Origin: Actinomycetota bacterium
GTDB taxonomy: Bacteria > Actinomycetota > Actinomycetes > Mycobacteriales > Micromonosporaceae
NCBI GenBank assembly: GCA_005885115.1
Contig: VAXX01000434.1
Span: forward strand, 1 to 8,089
Reading direction: 5' to 3'
Length of the DNA stretch: 8,089 bases
In this document: piece by piece, positions 1-6,580 of the stretch
Position numbering within the stretch: the first letter of the stretch is position 1
How the letters are laid out: each line of letters starts with the position of its first letter
Notes under the pieces: generated by a model
Told to the model about the DNA's origin: nothing
Databases searched by the model: none
The model's input: the letters and a program-made list of their open reading frames with translations, nothing else
Position numbers and translations under genes: made by a program

Positions 1-625
1 GCTCCCTGGTGTTATCGGTGGGTGCGAACGCCCGGGTCTTGGGGGTGCTCAGGGCGTGGGCGAACCCGGCGACCGACAGCAGCGCGAGCAGCAGCGCCGC
101 GAGGTAGGACACCAGGGCGGCCTGGCCGGCCTTGTCCCCGAACACGCTGAACCCGTACGAGGTCAGGAGCAACCCGCGCAGCGTCTCACCCTTGAACAGC
201 GTCTCCCGCTGGGCGGTCACCGTGGCCAGCTGCTTCTGCAGATCGGCCAGGTTGGGGTCGTTGCTCTTCTGCGCCGCGGCCACCTGCGCCTGCAGAGCCG
301 ACTGCGGTACGCCCAGATCGGCGTAGGTCTTACCCCCGGCGATCGACTTGACGTGCAGCCCGATGAACTCGTTGGCGTAGCACTCGGCCTGCTTGCCGGT
401 GGTCATGTTCTGGCCGGCGTACTGGACCAGGCAGGCCGAATTCTTCTCGTTGGCGGTCAGCTTGTCCACGGTGGCGAAGGTGATGTGCTGCTGGGAGAGC
501 TGGTCGCCGACGTAGTTCTTCGCGAAGCTCGCGTTGCTGGTGAGGACGATCCCCACGATGAGCAGGAGGACGGCCAGCACCAGTCCACCCGCGCTGAACA
601 TGATGTCCAGGGTCCTGCGCTTCAT
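1..625 (-). CDS. Unrecognised actinobacterial membrane protein, C-terminus cut by window edge
   Basis: An open frame runs from ATG at 625 to the left edge without a stop, giving 208 visible residues. The start is supported by GAGGAG at 633-638, 7 nt upstream. The protein begins MKRRTLDIMF and has one clear membrane helix at about residues 10-30. A long, probably extracytoplasmic segment follows (about 31-150) with two cysteines (C65, C82) and a Gln/Ala-rich stretch at about 106-145 that may be helical or coiled coil. Another strongly hydrophobic segment lies at about 168-190, and 152-165 is moderately hydrophobic. The last visible part is polar (TPKTRAFAPTDNTRE). It resembles conserved hypothetical membrane proteins of actinomycetes that I recall only as unnamed. 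No catalytic motif is visible, so no function is assigned. The gene is divergent from the delta-60 gene. The reading is confident; the role is unknown. Confidence 0.8.
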   Translation of the reverse strand, partial: MKRRTLDIMFSAGGLVLAVLLLIVGIVLTSNASFAKNYVGDQLSQQHITFATVDKLTANEKNSACLVQYAGQNMTTGKQAECYANEFIGLHVKSIAGGKTYADLGVPQSALQAQVAAAQKSNDPNLADLQKQLATVTAQRETLFKGETLRGLLLTSYGFSVFGDKAGQAALVSYLAALLLALLSVAGFAHALSTPKTRAFAPTDNTRE

Positions 626-983
626 GATCTTGCTCCTCGGGTAGCCCGTTGTCCGTTGATGCGCCCAGCATCGGCTCCCGGGCACCCCGGCAGCAGTGCA
701 GGACTTCCCGAACACACAGGACCAAGGTCCCGGCCGGGTCGTTGGCGCATGTTGGCCAGGCCGCGCCGCACGTCCGGGCCGCCGCCCGGGAGCCGGACCG
801 CTGACCTGCGCAGCCTCCACCGTTCGTCGCCACTGGGGGTCCGTTCGGCGCGCCCGGGATACCGGTTGGTGACAGCTCGGTATTTTCCCGGACCTGTCTC
901 GTACCGGTCGGGCGCAGCCTGAGGCACCAGCCATGAGACCCAGCTCACCAGCCCCGGTCTCCAGTCACGAAAGGCGCACGCTG
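626..983. other. Divergent intergenic region without a convincing gene
   Basis: This 358-bp gap separates the membrane-protein gene from the delta-60 gene and must hold the start signals of both. I see no believable coding frame; the open frames across it look like GC-rich shadows. Visible structure includes the interrupted inverted repeat GGACC-AA-GGTCC at 719-730, the overlapping perfect palindrome CCCGGCCGGG at 729-738, and a direct repeat TACCGGTTGG / TACCGGTCGG at 860-869 and 902-911. A locally AT-richer TATTTT at 881-886 could be a -10 element for the plus-strand gene, but no matching -35 lies at the right distance, so no promoter is called. Confidence 0.55.
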
Positions 984-2339
984 ATGCCACAAGCCCTGCG
1001 GATCAAAACCCTCATCACCACGATGGCGCTGACCGTCGCCGGTGTCGTCGCGACAGCGGCGCCGGCGTACGCCACACCGGGCAACCTCGACTCGACGTTC
1101 GGGACCGGCGGTGTAGTCACCACCGACTTCGGGGCCAGCCCGTCCGAGCCGGAGATCGCCAACGACATGGCCATCCAGCCCGATGGGAAGATCGTCACGG
1201 CCGGTCGGGCCGGCGTCGACCAGACGCCCATCGGTGGCGACGGGGCCTTCGGGATCGCCCGGTACCTGCCCGACGGATCGCTCGACCCGACGTTCGGCAC
1301 CGGTGGGCTGGTCAAGACCAAGTTCCAGGCGCCGCCGAACCGGGACATCGCCCGCGCGGTGGCGCTGCAGTCGGACGGGAAGATCGTGGTCGGCGGTACC
1401 TCCGGGGTGTTCGACACCCCCGCGAAACTCGCCATGGCCCGCTACAACACCGACGGCAGCCTGGATTCCTCGTTCGGCACCGGCGGCATGGTGCTGATGA
1501 ACGTCTCCAACGGCCTGGGTGACGCCATCCGGGGCCTGGCCGTCCAGCCCGACGGCAAGATCCTCGGTGTGGGGGCCGCCGGCGGCGAGAACCTGCTGAT
1601 CCGGTTCAACACCGACGGAAGCCTGGATTCCAGCTTCGGTAATGGCGGCACCTCGCAGCCGGTACTGGGCAGCAGTGGCCACCTGTTCGCCATGAAGCTG
1701 CTGTCCGACGGCACCTTCGTCGCCGCCGGTACCGGTACCACCGGCGCCAACCAGGGCGACTTCCTGGTGGCGCGGTTCACCAGCACCGGCGCCCTGGACA
1801 GCACCTTCGGTACCGGCGGGTTGACCATCACCCCCATCACCGCGCAGAACGACCTCGTCTTCGACATGGCGGTCGCCGGCAACGGACAGATCATCCTGGC
1901 CGGGGAGGCCAACTCCGGCGACGTCCTGGGGGTCACCGGTGACACCCACTTCGCGCTGGCCCGGTACAACGCCAACGGCTCCCTGGACACCAGCTTCGGT
2001 ACCGCCGGCATCGTCGACGACAACCTCACCGTCAACCAGGACGAGGCCCGGGGCATCGTCCTGCAGTCCGATGGCAGGATCGTGGTCGTCGGTCCCCGGG
2101 ACGGAAGCAACGTCCACGCGGACCCGACCACTGGCAGCATGGCCGTCGTCCGGTACAACGCCGACGGCAGCCGCGACACCACCTTCGGTACCGGGGGGCT
2201 GGCCACCACCATGGCGGGCGGCAGCGCGGCCGGCGCCCGCGACGTCGCGCTCGATTCGGCTGGCCGGATCGTCGTGTGCGGTGGGGCCGCGATGGCCGGT
2301 ACCGGCGTGGACTTCGCCGTGGCCCGTTTCCAGCCCTGA
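984..2339 (+). CDS. Secreted delta-60 repeat (DUF5122) beta-propeller protein
   Basis: The ATG at 984 is chosen over an in-frame ATG at 933. It has GAAAGG 9 nt upstream (969-974) and places a normal signal peptide at the N-terminus: basic RIK, hydrophobic core at about 10-27, likely cleavage after APAYA (residue 30). The 451-residue product is then almost entirely seven tandem units. Each opens with (L/R)DxxFGxxG (residues 35, 100, 160, 214, 271, 334, 397), most have a middle QPDGKI/QSDGKIVV-like turn, and each ends in a (A/I/V)R(Y/F) strand; the last ends the protein as FAVARFQP. This is the delta-60 repeat (TIGR02608; Pfam DUF5122, annotated as beta-propeller). Seven units of 54-65 residues suggest a closed seven-bladed propeller, which is inference. 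Unit 4 is the most diverged. No sorting motif, anchor or catalytic residue is seen. The likely role is extracellular binding; the ligand is unknown. Confidence 0.9.
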   Translation: MPQALRIKTLITTMALTVAGVVATAAPAYATPGNLDSTFGTGGVVTTDFGASPSEPEIANDMAIQPDGKIVTAGRAGVDQTPIGGDGAFGIARYLPDGSLDPTFGTGGLVKTKFQAPPNRDIARAVALQSDGKIVVGGTSGVFDTPAKLAMARYNTDGSLDSSFGTGGMVLMNVSNGLGDAIRGLAVQPDGKILGVGAAGGENLLIRFNTDGSLDSSFGNGGTSQPVLGSSGHLFAMKLLSDGTFVAAGTGTTGANQGDFLVARFTSTGALDSTFGTGGLTITPITAQNDLVFDMAVAGNGQIILAGEANSGDVLGVTGDTHFALARYNANGSLDTSFGTAGIVDDNLTVNQDEARGIVLQSDGRIVVVGPRDGSNVHADPTTGSMAVVRYNADGSRDTTFGTGGLATTMAGGSAAGARDVALDSAGRIVVCGGAAMAGTGVDFAVARFQP

Positions 2340-2342
2340 CCC

Positions 2343-2392
2343 GCTGGCGGTGCCCGGCCGGTGGTTCACGCCACCGACCGGGCACCGCCAGC
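2343..2392. terminator. Long hairpin between convergent genes, likely bidirectional terminator
   Basis: The arms 2343-2364 and 2371-2392 pair over 22 positions with one mismatch (C2358 opposite A2377) around a 6-nt loop, TTCACG. The hairpin starts 3 nt after the delta-60 stop codon and ends 8 nt before the stop of the opposing FN3 frame, so it can serve both strands. No T-tract follows, as is common for actinomycete terminators. Confidence 0.85.
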
Positions 2393-2400
2393 CGTTCGCG

Positions 2401-3006
2401 TCAAGGGAGGGCCGGCCCCGGGGTGACCGGCGCGGCGGCGGTGGCCGGCCCGGTGCCGATCGCGTTGATCGCGGCCACACTGAAGGTGTACGTCTGGCCC
2501 GGCGTCAGGCCGCCGACGACCGTGAACGGGGTACGGGTCGAGTCCGCCCACAGCGCCATCCGCCCGGTGAACAGGACGGTGGGTACGCCGGGCGCGGTGA
2601 TCTCGTACCCGAGGATCGGTGCCCCGCCGGTGTTCGCCGGCGGCCGCCAGCGCACCGACACGGCGCCGGTGCCAGTGCCGTTGCCGACGCGGACCGAGAC
2701 GTTGGTCGGGGCGGCCGGCGCGGTGCCGGTGAGGGGGCCGGGCGTGACCGCCGCGGTGGGCAGCGACGCGGGGCTGTCACCGCGCGCGTTGTGCGCGGTC
2801 ACGGTGAAGGTGTACGCCGTGCCGTCGGTCAGTCCGGGTACCACCGCGTAGAAGGTACGGGCGAAGTCGCCGGCCGAAATGGTGACCTGCTGACCGCCCG
2901 GTGAGGCGGTGACCGTGTACGCGGTGACCGGCGCGCCATTGTCCACAAAGGACGGTGCCCAGGCCACGTACGCCGACGCGTCGGCGGCGAAGGCGGCGAG
3001 CTGTCG
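2401..3006 (-). pseudogene. Two FN3 domains displaced from the beta-helix gene by a frame change
   Basis: Reading from about 3006 in the +1 frame relative to the upstream beta-helix frame gives RQLAAFAADASAYVAW and onward, 201 residues ending in PGPALP and TGA at 2403-2401. Two fibronectin type III domains are clear: the first about residues 1-88 (YVAWAPSFVDNGAPVTAYTV, GLTDGTAYTFTVTAHNARG) and the second about 98-195 (APTNVSVRV, GLTPGQTYTFSVAAINAIG). FN3 tails like this normally follow secreted beta-helix and glycan-active proteins, so this is almost certainly the C-terminus of the upstream gene; spliced, the protein would have about 827 residues. A GTG at 2967 could open a separate frame, but it lies inside the first FN3 domain, so independent translation is unlikely. 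The fragment may be a genuine mutation or an assembly error. Confidence 0.75.
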
Positions 3007-4882
3007 CGGCGGCGATGACGTCCGCCGGTACGTCCTGCGGCCCGGTGATCAGGTGGTTGTCCGCCTCGACCACGCCCTTGTTGTTTCCCGCCGGGTCGCC
3101 CTGCATCCACCAGTTGTGTTCGATGTCGGTCGGGTCGTTGGTGCTTCCGTTGGCCGGTGGCGTGTAGTCGGCGTGCCGCGCACCCCAGTTGTCCTGCGTG
3201 TCGTAGAGGACGTTGCCGAGGATCGACTCGTACGTGCACCCGTTGTCGGTGTACACGCCGTGGCCGTGCCCGAGCTGGTCGTGGATCACGTTGCCGGTGA
3301 CGTGTTCGCCGTCGGCCAGCGAGGTGCCGGTGATGCCCTGCGTGTAGATGCCACCGCCGTCGGAGAGCAGTTGCAGGTGGTCGAAGATGAGGTTGTCGGC
3401 CAACGTGTTGCCGTTGCTGTAGTTCGGCGTCGCCGGTTGGGCGATCTTGTCCGGCCACCCGCCCCACCCGATGGAGATCCCGGTGTACGCCGTGTGGTCG
3501 ATCTGGTTGTGCGCGATGACGGTGTGTTCGGTGTACCCGACGTCGATGGCGACCCCGCCGTGATACTCCACCGGCAGCGCGTACAGGTGGTTGTCGGTGA
3601 TCTGGTTGCCGCTGGTGTGTTGCGCGTCGGTGGCGGGCAACGGGAGGTCCACCCCGCCGAGCTCGATACCGTTGCCGGAGATGTCGGTGAACACCGACCC
3701 GGCGACCGTCGCGTCCTGGCTGCCGTCGCCGAGGTCGAGGCCGGCCGCGCCGAGGTGGACGAAGAACTGGCACAGCCCCTGGGTCGCGTACGCGCCGGTA
3801 CCGGTCAACGAGTACGTCGCCTGGATCTCCGAGAGCCCTTCGGGAGTGCTCGGCCGCAGCCAGGTGGCGTACGCGAACCGCAGGCTCCGGAACGAGATGT
3901 CGTGTACCGGTGCCTCCGGCGTACCGTCGCCGGACACCAGCGTCTCCAGTCGCGGCGCCACGACGTCCAGGCGCCACAGCGGGTCGTCCGGGCGCGGGAT
4001 GTAGTAGAGCCGGTGGGCCGCCTGGTCCAGGTACCACTGGCCGGGCTGGGTGAGCACCTCGAAGGCGTTCTCCACGTAGCTGGGTTGTTCGTGGTTGCCC
4101 AGCGTGGCCGGGCCGACGAGGTTGTACGTGCGCCCCGACCCGTCGGTACCCACGACCCGCCGGGTCGAGTTGTCCCAGCACGGCTGCGCCATCGTGATGG
4201 TGGTACCGGCGATGGACCCGATCGGGCAGCGCGGTTCGGTCCAGCCGCCCAGCCCGCCGGTGTGCAGCGACCAGTACCCGTCGCCGCCGGTGTAGCCGAA
4301 CTCGATGTCCGAGGGGTTGCGCCAGCCCGCCATCGTGTCCGCCGACGCGACGTACCCGCTCGGGGTCGCGGTCAGCGTGACGGGCAGCGGACCACGAGCG
4401 CGCTGGGCCCGGATGCCCTCCACGTAGAGCTGGCGGGTCCGCAGGTCCGCCGGGACCGGGGCGGCCCACAGGTTCCGGGTGGGGTCGACGAGGGACCAAC
4501 CGGTGATCCGGGTACCGCCGCTGATCGTCGCCGGCACCTGGGGGAGCAGCGAGGTCCAGACCACCCGGTGCCCGCCGGTACCGGAGTCCCGGGCGTCCAG
4601 GTGCAGCGGCTGCGTCAACGGGTACTCGCCGGGGAACAGCCGTACGGTGATGTCGCCGGTCATCCCCGGGACCAGTGCCCGGACCAGGTCACGTGCCCGC
4701 TCCAGGCTGCGTACCGGCTGCCACCAGGTACGCCCGCCGGCCCGGTCGTCGCCCCACGGGGCGAGGTACACCGATGTCGACGCCCCGTCCGCGTGTGCCG
4801 GTACCGGCGCGACCAGTGCGCCGAGAACCGTCACCGCGAGGACCGCGAGCGCGCGTGTGAAGATACTCCGCTTTGCCGCCAT
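2777..4882 (-). CDS. Secreted right-handed beta-helix protein, frame-broken before its FN3 domains
   Basis: ATG at 4882 is preferred over GTG at 4885 because GGGGAG (4888-4893) lies 5 nt from the ATG and only 2 nt from the GTG. A signal peptide covers residues 1-31 (KRSIFTR, hydrophobic core, cleavage after AHA). The mature start (SVYLAPWGDD...SLERARDLVRAL...VRLFPGEYPL...SGGTRITGW...RQLYVEGIRAQRAR) is typical of secreted right-handed parallel beta-helix proteins, including those resembling GH141 enzymes. Residues about 320-610 hold the helix coils, with recurring N/G/D-rich turns such as GNGIELGG, TGISIGWGGW and GGGIYTQG. True sequence appears to end at DVIAAA (residue about 626, near 3005). 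The remaining roughly 75 residues to the stop at 2777 are Arg/His-rich nonsense, while FN3 domains continue in the +1 frame. The probable role is an extracellular polysaccharide-active or binding protein; substrate and activity are not established. Confidence 0.8.
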   Translation of the reverse strand: MAAKRSIFTRALAVLAVTVLGALVAPVPAHADGASTSVYLAPWGDDRAGGRTWWQPVRSLERARDLVRALVPGMTGDITVRLFPGEYPLTQPLHLDARDSGTGGHRVVWTSLLPQVPATISGGTRITGWSLVDPTRNLWAAPVPADLRTRQLYVEGIRAQRARGPLPVTLTATPSGYVASADTMAGWRNPSDIEFGYTGGDGYWSLHTGGLGGWTEPRCPIGSIAGTTITMAQPCWDNSTRRVVGTDGSGRTYNLVGPATLGNHEQPSYVENAFEVLTQPGQWYLDQAAHRLYYIPRPDDPLWRLDVVAPRLETLVSGDGTPEAPVHDISFRSLRFAYATWLRPSTPEGLSEIQATYSLTGTGAYATQGLCQFFVHLGAAGLDLGDGSQDATVAGSVFTDISGNGIELGGVDLPLPATDAQHTSGNQITDNHLYALPVEYHGGVAIDVGYTEHTVIAHNQIDHTAYTGISIGWGGWPDKIAQPATPNYSNGNTLADNLIFDHLQLLSDGGGIYTQGITGTSLADGEHVTGNVIHDQLGHGHGVYTDNGCTYESILGNVLYDTQDNWGARHADYTPPANGSTNDPTDIEHNWWMQGDPAGNNKGVVEADNHLITGPQDVPADVIAAATARRLRRRRVGVRGLGTVLCGQWRAGHRVHGHRLTGRSAGHHFGRRLRPYLLRGGTRTDRRHGVHLHRDRAQRAR
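2983..3015. repeat. Three short direct repeats GGCGGCGA at the frame-change site
   Basis: GGCGGCGA occurs at 2983-2990, 2992-2999 and 3008-3015. This cluster of identical 8-mers coincides with the point where the beta-helix frame stops making sense and the FN3 frame begins. Such repeats favour slippage or small deletions, and also sequencing or assembly errors. Confidence 0.7.
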
Positions 4883-4918
4883 CACCGCTCCCCAGGACCC
4901 GGCGCCTGCGCTCCGGCC

Positions 4919-4948
4919 AGGCTAGCCGTACCGATCCAGAACGGTCAA
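4919..4948 (-). promoter_or_regulatory. Sigma-70 (HrdB)-type promoter of the beta-helix gene
   Basis: On the minus strand TTGACC (4948-4943) is followed after an 18-nt spacer by TAGCCT (4924-4919). This agrees well with the actinomycete housekeeping consensus TTGACN and TANNNT. Transcription would start near 4912, leaving a leader of about 30 nt that contains the GGGGAG ribosome site before ATG 4882. Confidence 0.65.
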
Positions 4949-4990
4949 TGGTTCGATACCGGGCGGGTGGTGATTTCCCCTCTGTACCCC

Positions 4991-5035
4991 TAATGATTTA
5001 TGTGTTTAAATCTATAAACAATCTTTACTGTAACG
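4991..5035. promoter_or_regulatory. AT-rich divergent control region with inverted repeat
   Basis: This is the only strongly AT-rich stretch in the window. It contains TGTTTA-N6-TAAACA (5003-5008 and 5015-5020), an inverted repeat that could be an operator. TATAAA (5013-5018) and TACTGT (5026-5031) could each be a -10 element for the plus-strand gene at 5048, but neither has a good -35 at 17-18 nt, so the promoter position is uncertain. The region lies upstream of the beta-helix promoter on the other strand and could influence both genes. Confidence 0.5.
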
Positions 5036-5047
5036 TCAGGGGGAGAG

Positions 5048-5755
5048 ATGTCAGCGACTCTGCTGAAAAGAGCCGTCGTCAGCGCAGCCATCGCCCTTGT
5101 CGTGATCGCCGGGTGGACGGTGTCCAGCGGTTCCCCGGCGTCGGCGATCGTCGGCTCGACCACCACGGTCAGCGCCGGCCCCAGCTCGTTCCAACAGGCC
5201 ACGCCCAGCGGCGGGCCGTCCCAGTACGACACGCCGTACGAGCGGTGTTCGCACGGGCAGGACCACGCCATCTCCGGTCCGAACCCGATTCTTGGCGAGC
5301 CGCTGACCACGTCGTTCACCTCGAACGTGCCCCTGACCCTGTTCGTGCAGGGCAGCGGCACCCAGTGGTGGGCCAGCCGGACGCTGACCTTCACCAACCG
5401 GTCCAGCACGCCACTGAACGTGGACTGCGCCGTCGTCATCCTCCGCGCGCCGTCGGGCGCCGGCAACCACCCGTACGCCAACGCGCAGCCGTACGGGCAC
5501 CCGCAGAAGGACTACCTCGAGGTACCGCGCGGCGACGGCACGTCGTTCTACATCATCCGGCTCGGCTTCCACGACGTACCGCTCAACCAGCGGATCGCGT
5601 ACCCGGGCAAGGCGTTCACCGTGCGCCTGGACGGACCGGACGGGCCGATCAGCCTGGACCAGACCCGCGACTCGGTCCGCTTCTACGCCGACCTGAACCT
5701 CTCGGCCAACACCTCGATGATCCTCAAGTACGGCACGAACCGCCTGCCCGACTGA
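5048..5755 (+). CDS. Secreted protein of unknown function (235 aa)
   Basis: ATG at 5048 follows a purine-rich AGGGGGA (5038-5044), an unusually close ribosome site, and an in-frame stop at 5015 rules out a longer start. The protein has a clear Sec-type signal peptide: basic LLKR, hydrophobic core at about 9-22, likely cleavage after SPASA (residue 33). The mature part is Ser/Thr/Gly/Pro-rich at first and then looks beta-strand-rich, for example VPLTLFVQG, RTLTFTN, TSFYIIRLGF, AFTVRLDG and NTSMILKYG. It has only two cysteines, C67 and C127, which could form a disulfide. After the signal there is no membrane anchor, sorting signal or catalytic motif that I recognise. I cannot assign a family. 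The gene is a single transcription unit, divergent from the beta-helix gene and closed by a strong hairpin. Confidence 0.85.
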   Translation: MSATLLKRAVVSAAIALVVIAGWTVSSGSPASAIVGSTTTVSAGPSSFQQATPSGGPSQYDTPYERCSHGQDHAISGPNPILGEPLTTSFTSNVPLTLFVQGSGTQWWASRTLTFTNRSSTPLNVDCAVVILRAPSGAGNHPYANAQPYGHPQKDYLEVPRGDGTSFYIIRLGFHDVPLNQRIAYPGKAFTVRLDGPDGPISLDQTRDSVRFYADLNLSANTSMILKYGTNRLPD

Positions 5756-5757
5756 GA

Positions 5758-5801
5758 CCGCAGGTCGACCTATGCCACCTACGGCATAGGTCGACCTGCG
5801 G
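5758..5801. terminator. Perfect 19-bp hairpin, likely bidirectional terminator
   Basis: The arm 5758-5776 (CCGCAGGTCGACCTATGCC) is the exact reverse complement of 5783-5801, with a 6-nt loop ACCTAC. It begins 3 nt after the stop of the secreted-protein gene and ends 13 nt before the stop of the opposing SDR gene, so it can terminate both convergent transcripts. There is no T-tract. Confidence 0.9.
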
Positions 5802-5814
5802 GATGCTACGTAGG

Positions 5815-6546
5815 TCAGGCCTGCCGTGCGGCCATGAACTGTTGCGCGAACGAGGAGTAGTTCTGCTCCAGCGCCTTGCCCGCGCCGCCCCGCCAGCTCT
5901 CCGCCATCGGCGCGGACATGTCGTCGGGGAAGATCTCCTCCTCGCCCTTCTCCAGGCCGTCGAACACGCCCTGCGCGACGGTCTCCGGAGCGGACTTCGC
6001 CATCGCGTCGAAGCCCTTGGTCATGTCGGTGTCCACGAGGCCGGTCATGACGGCGTGGACGCTGACGCCCCTACCGGCCAGGAGCGTACGCAGCGACTGC
6101 GTCAGGTTGAACGCCGCCGCCTTCGAGACCGAGTACGACGCGACCAGCGGGAACGGGGCGAAGGCGTTCACCGAGATGTTGTTGACGATGGCGCCCCCCG
6201 AGCTGACCAGCAGCGGGAGGAACGCGTGGACCATGTCGTACACGCCGAAGAAGTTCACGGCGAACATCTGGTCCAGGACGGCGCGGTCGCTCAGGTCGTC
6301 GAACGCGACGATGCCGGCGTTGTTGATCAGGATGTCGAGTTCGCCGACCTGCTTGACCGCCTGCTGAATCTGCTCGGAGTCGGTCACGTCCAGCGTCAGC
6401 GGCGTGACGCGCTCGTCCGGGTGGGTCAGGGGCTGACGGGTACCGAGATACACCCGCTTCGCGCCTCGCTTCAAGGCTTCCTCGACCAGGGCCCGGCCGA
6501 TACCGCGGTTGGCTCCGGTGACGAGTACGGTCTTGCCAGCTGTCAT
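5815..6546 (-). CDS. SDR-family NAD(P)-dependent oxidoreductase
   Basis: This 243-residue protein has the usual length and motifs of a classical short-chain dehydrogenase/reductase. They are the cofactor loop TGANRGIG (10-17), LDVTD (52-56), NNAG (75-78), N98, the catalytic Ser125 in NNISVNA, and YSVSK with Tyr138 and Lys142. Arg37 just after the second strand (YLGTR) suggests preference for NADP(H), which is inference. The usual PG after the sixth strand reads TG (168-169) before LVDTDM. ATG 6546 has GGAG at 6553-6556, 6 nt upstream. The gene lies 55 bp downstream of the flavoprotein gene on the same strand, so the two may be co-transcribed. It is probably a cytoplasmic alcohol/carbonyl oxidoreductase; the substrate cannot be told from sequence. 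Confidence 0.93.
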   Translation of the reverse strand: MTAGKTVLVTGANRGIGRALVEEALKRGAKRVYLGTRQPLTHPDERVTPLTLDVTDSEQIQQAVKQVGELDILINNAGIVAFDDLSDRAVLDQMFAVNFFGVYDMVHAFLPLLVSSGGAIVNNISVNAFAPFPLVASYSVSKAAAFNLTQSLRTLLAGRGVSVHAVMTGLVDTDMTKGFDAMAKSAPETVAQGVFDGLEKGEEEIFPDDMSAPMAESWRGGAGKALEQNYSSFAQQFMAARQA

Positions 6547-6580
6547 TTCCTTCTCCGATTCGAGAGCTACGGGGTGACAG

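Noticed and set aside
56..922. A 288-residue plus-strand frame opposite the left membrane protein
   Set aside because: The opposite strand has a clear ribosome site, a transmembrane helix and natural composition; this frame is rich in Arg/Gly/Gln/Leu and lacks any feature.
933..983. Upstream ATG at 933 as start of the delta-60 protein
   Set aside because: It adds 17 polar residues before the signal peptide and has no good ribosome site, whereas ATG 984 has GAAAGG at 9 nt and gives a normal signal peptide.
1086..2200. Repeated LDxxFGTGG-coding DNA as a mobile or non-coding tandem repeat
   Set aside because: The spacing varies (54-65 codons), similarity is at protein level, and the pattern matches delta-60 repeats within one open frame.
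945..2480. A 511-residue minus-strand frame opposite the delta-60 gene
   Set aside because: It mirrors the repeat structure of the real gene, is Gly/Asp/Val-rich without domains, and crosses the terminator hairpin. It is a shadow frame.
2401..4882. Programmed +1 frameshifting joining the beta-helix and FN3 parts
   Set aside because: No slippery stop-codon context or stimulatory element is recognisable, the cap and linker appear missing at the junction, and short direct repeats explain a deletion better.
2909..4993. A 694-residue open frame on the plus strand opposite the beta-helix gene
   Set aside because: It is antisense to a gene with a signal peptide, promoter and recognisable fold. Its Arg/Val/Gly-rich translation has no domain and no credible ribosome site; long antisense frames are expected at this GC content.
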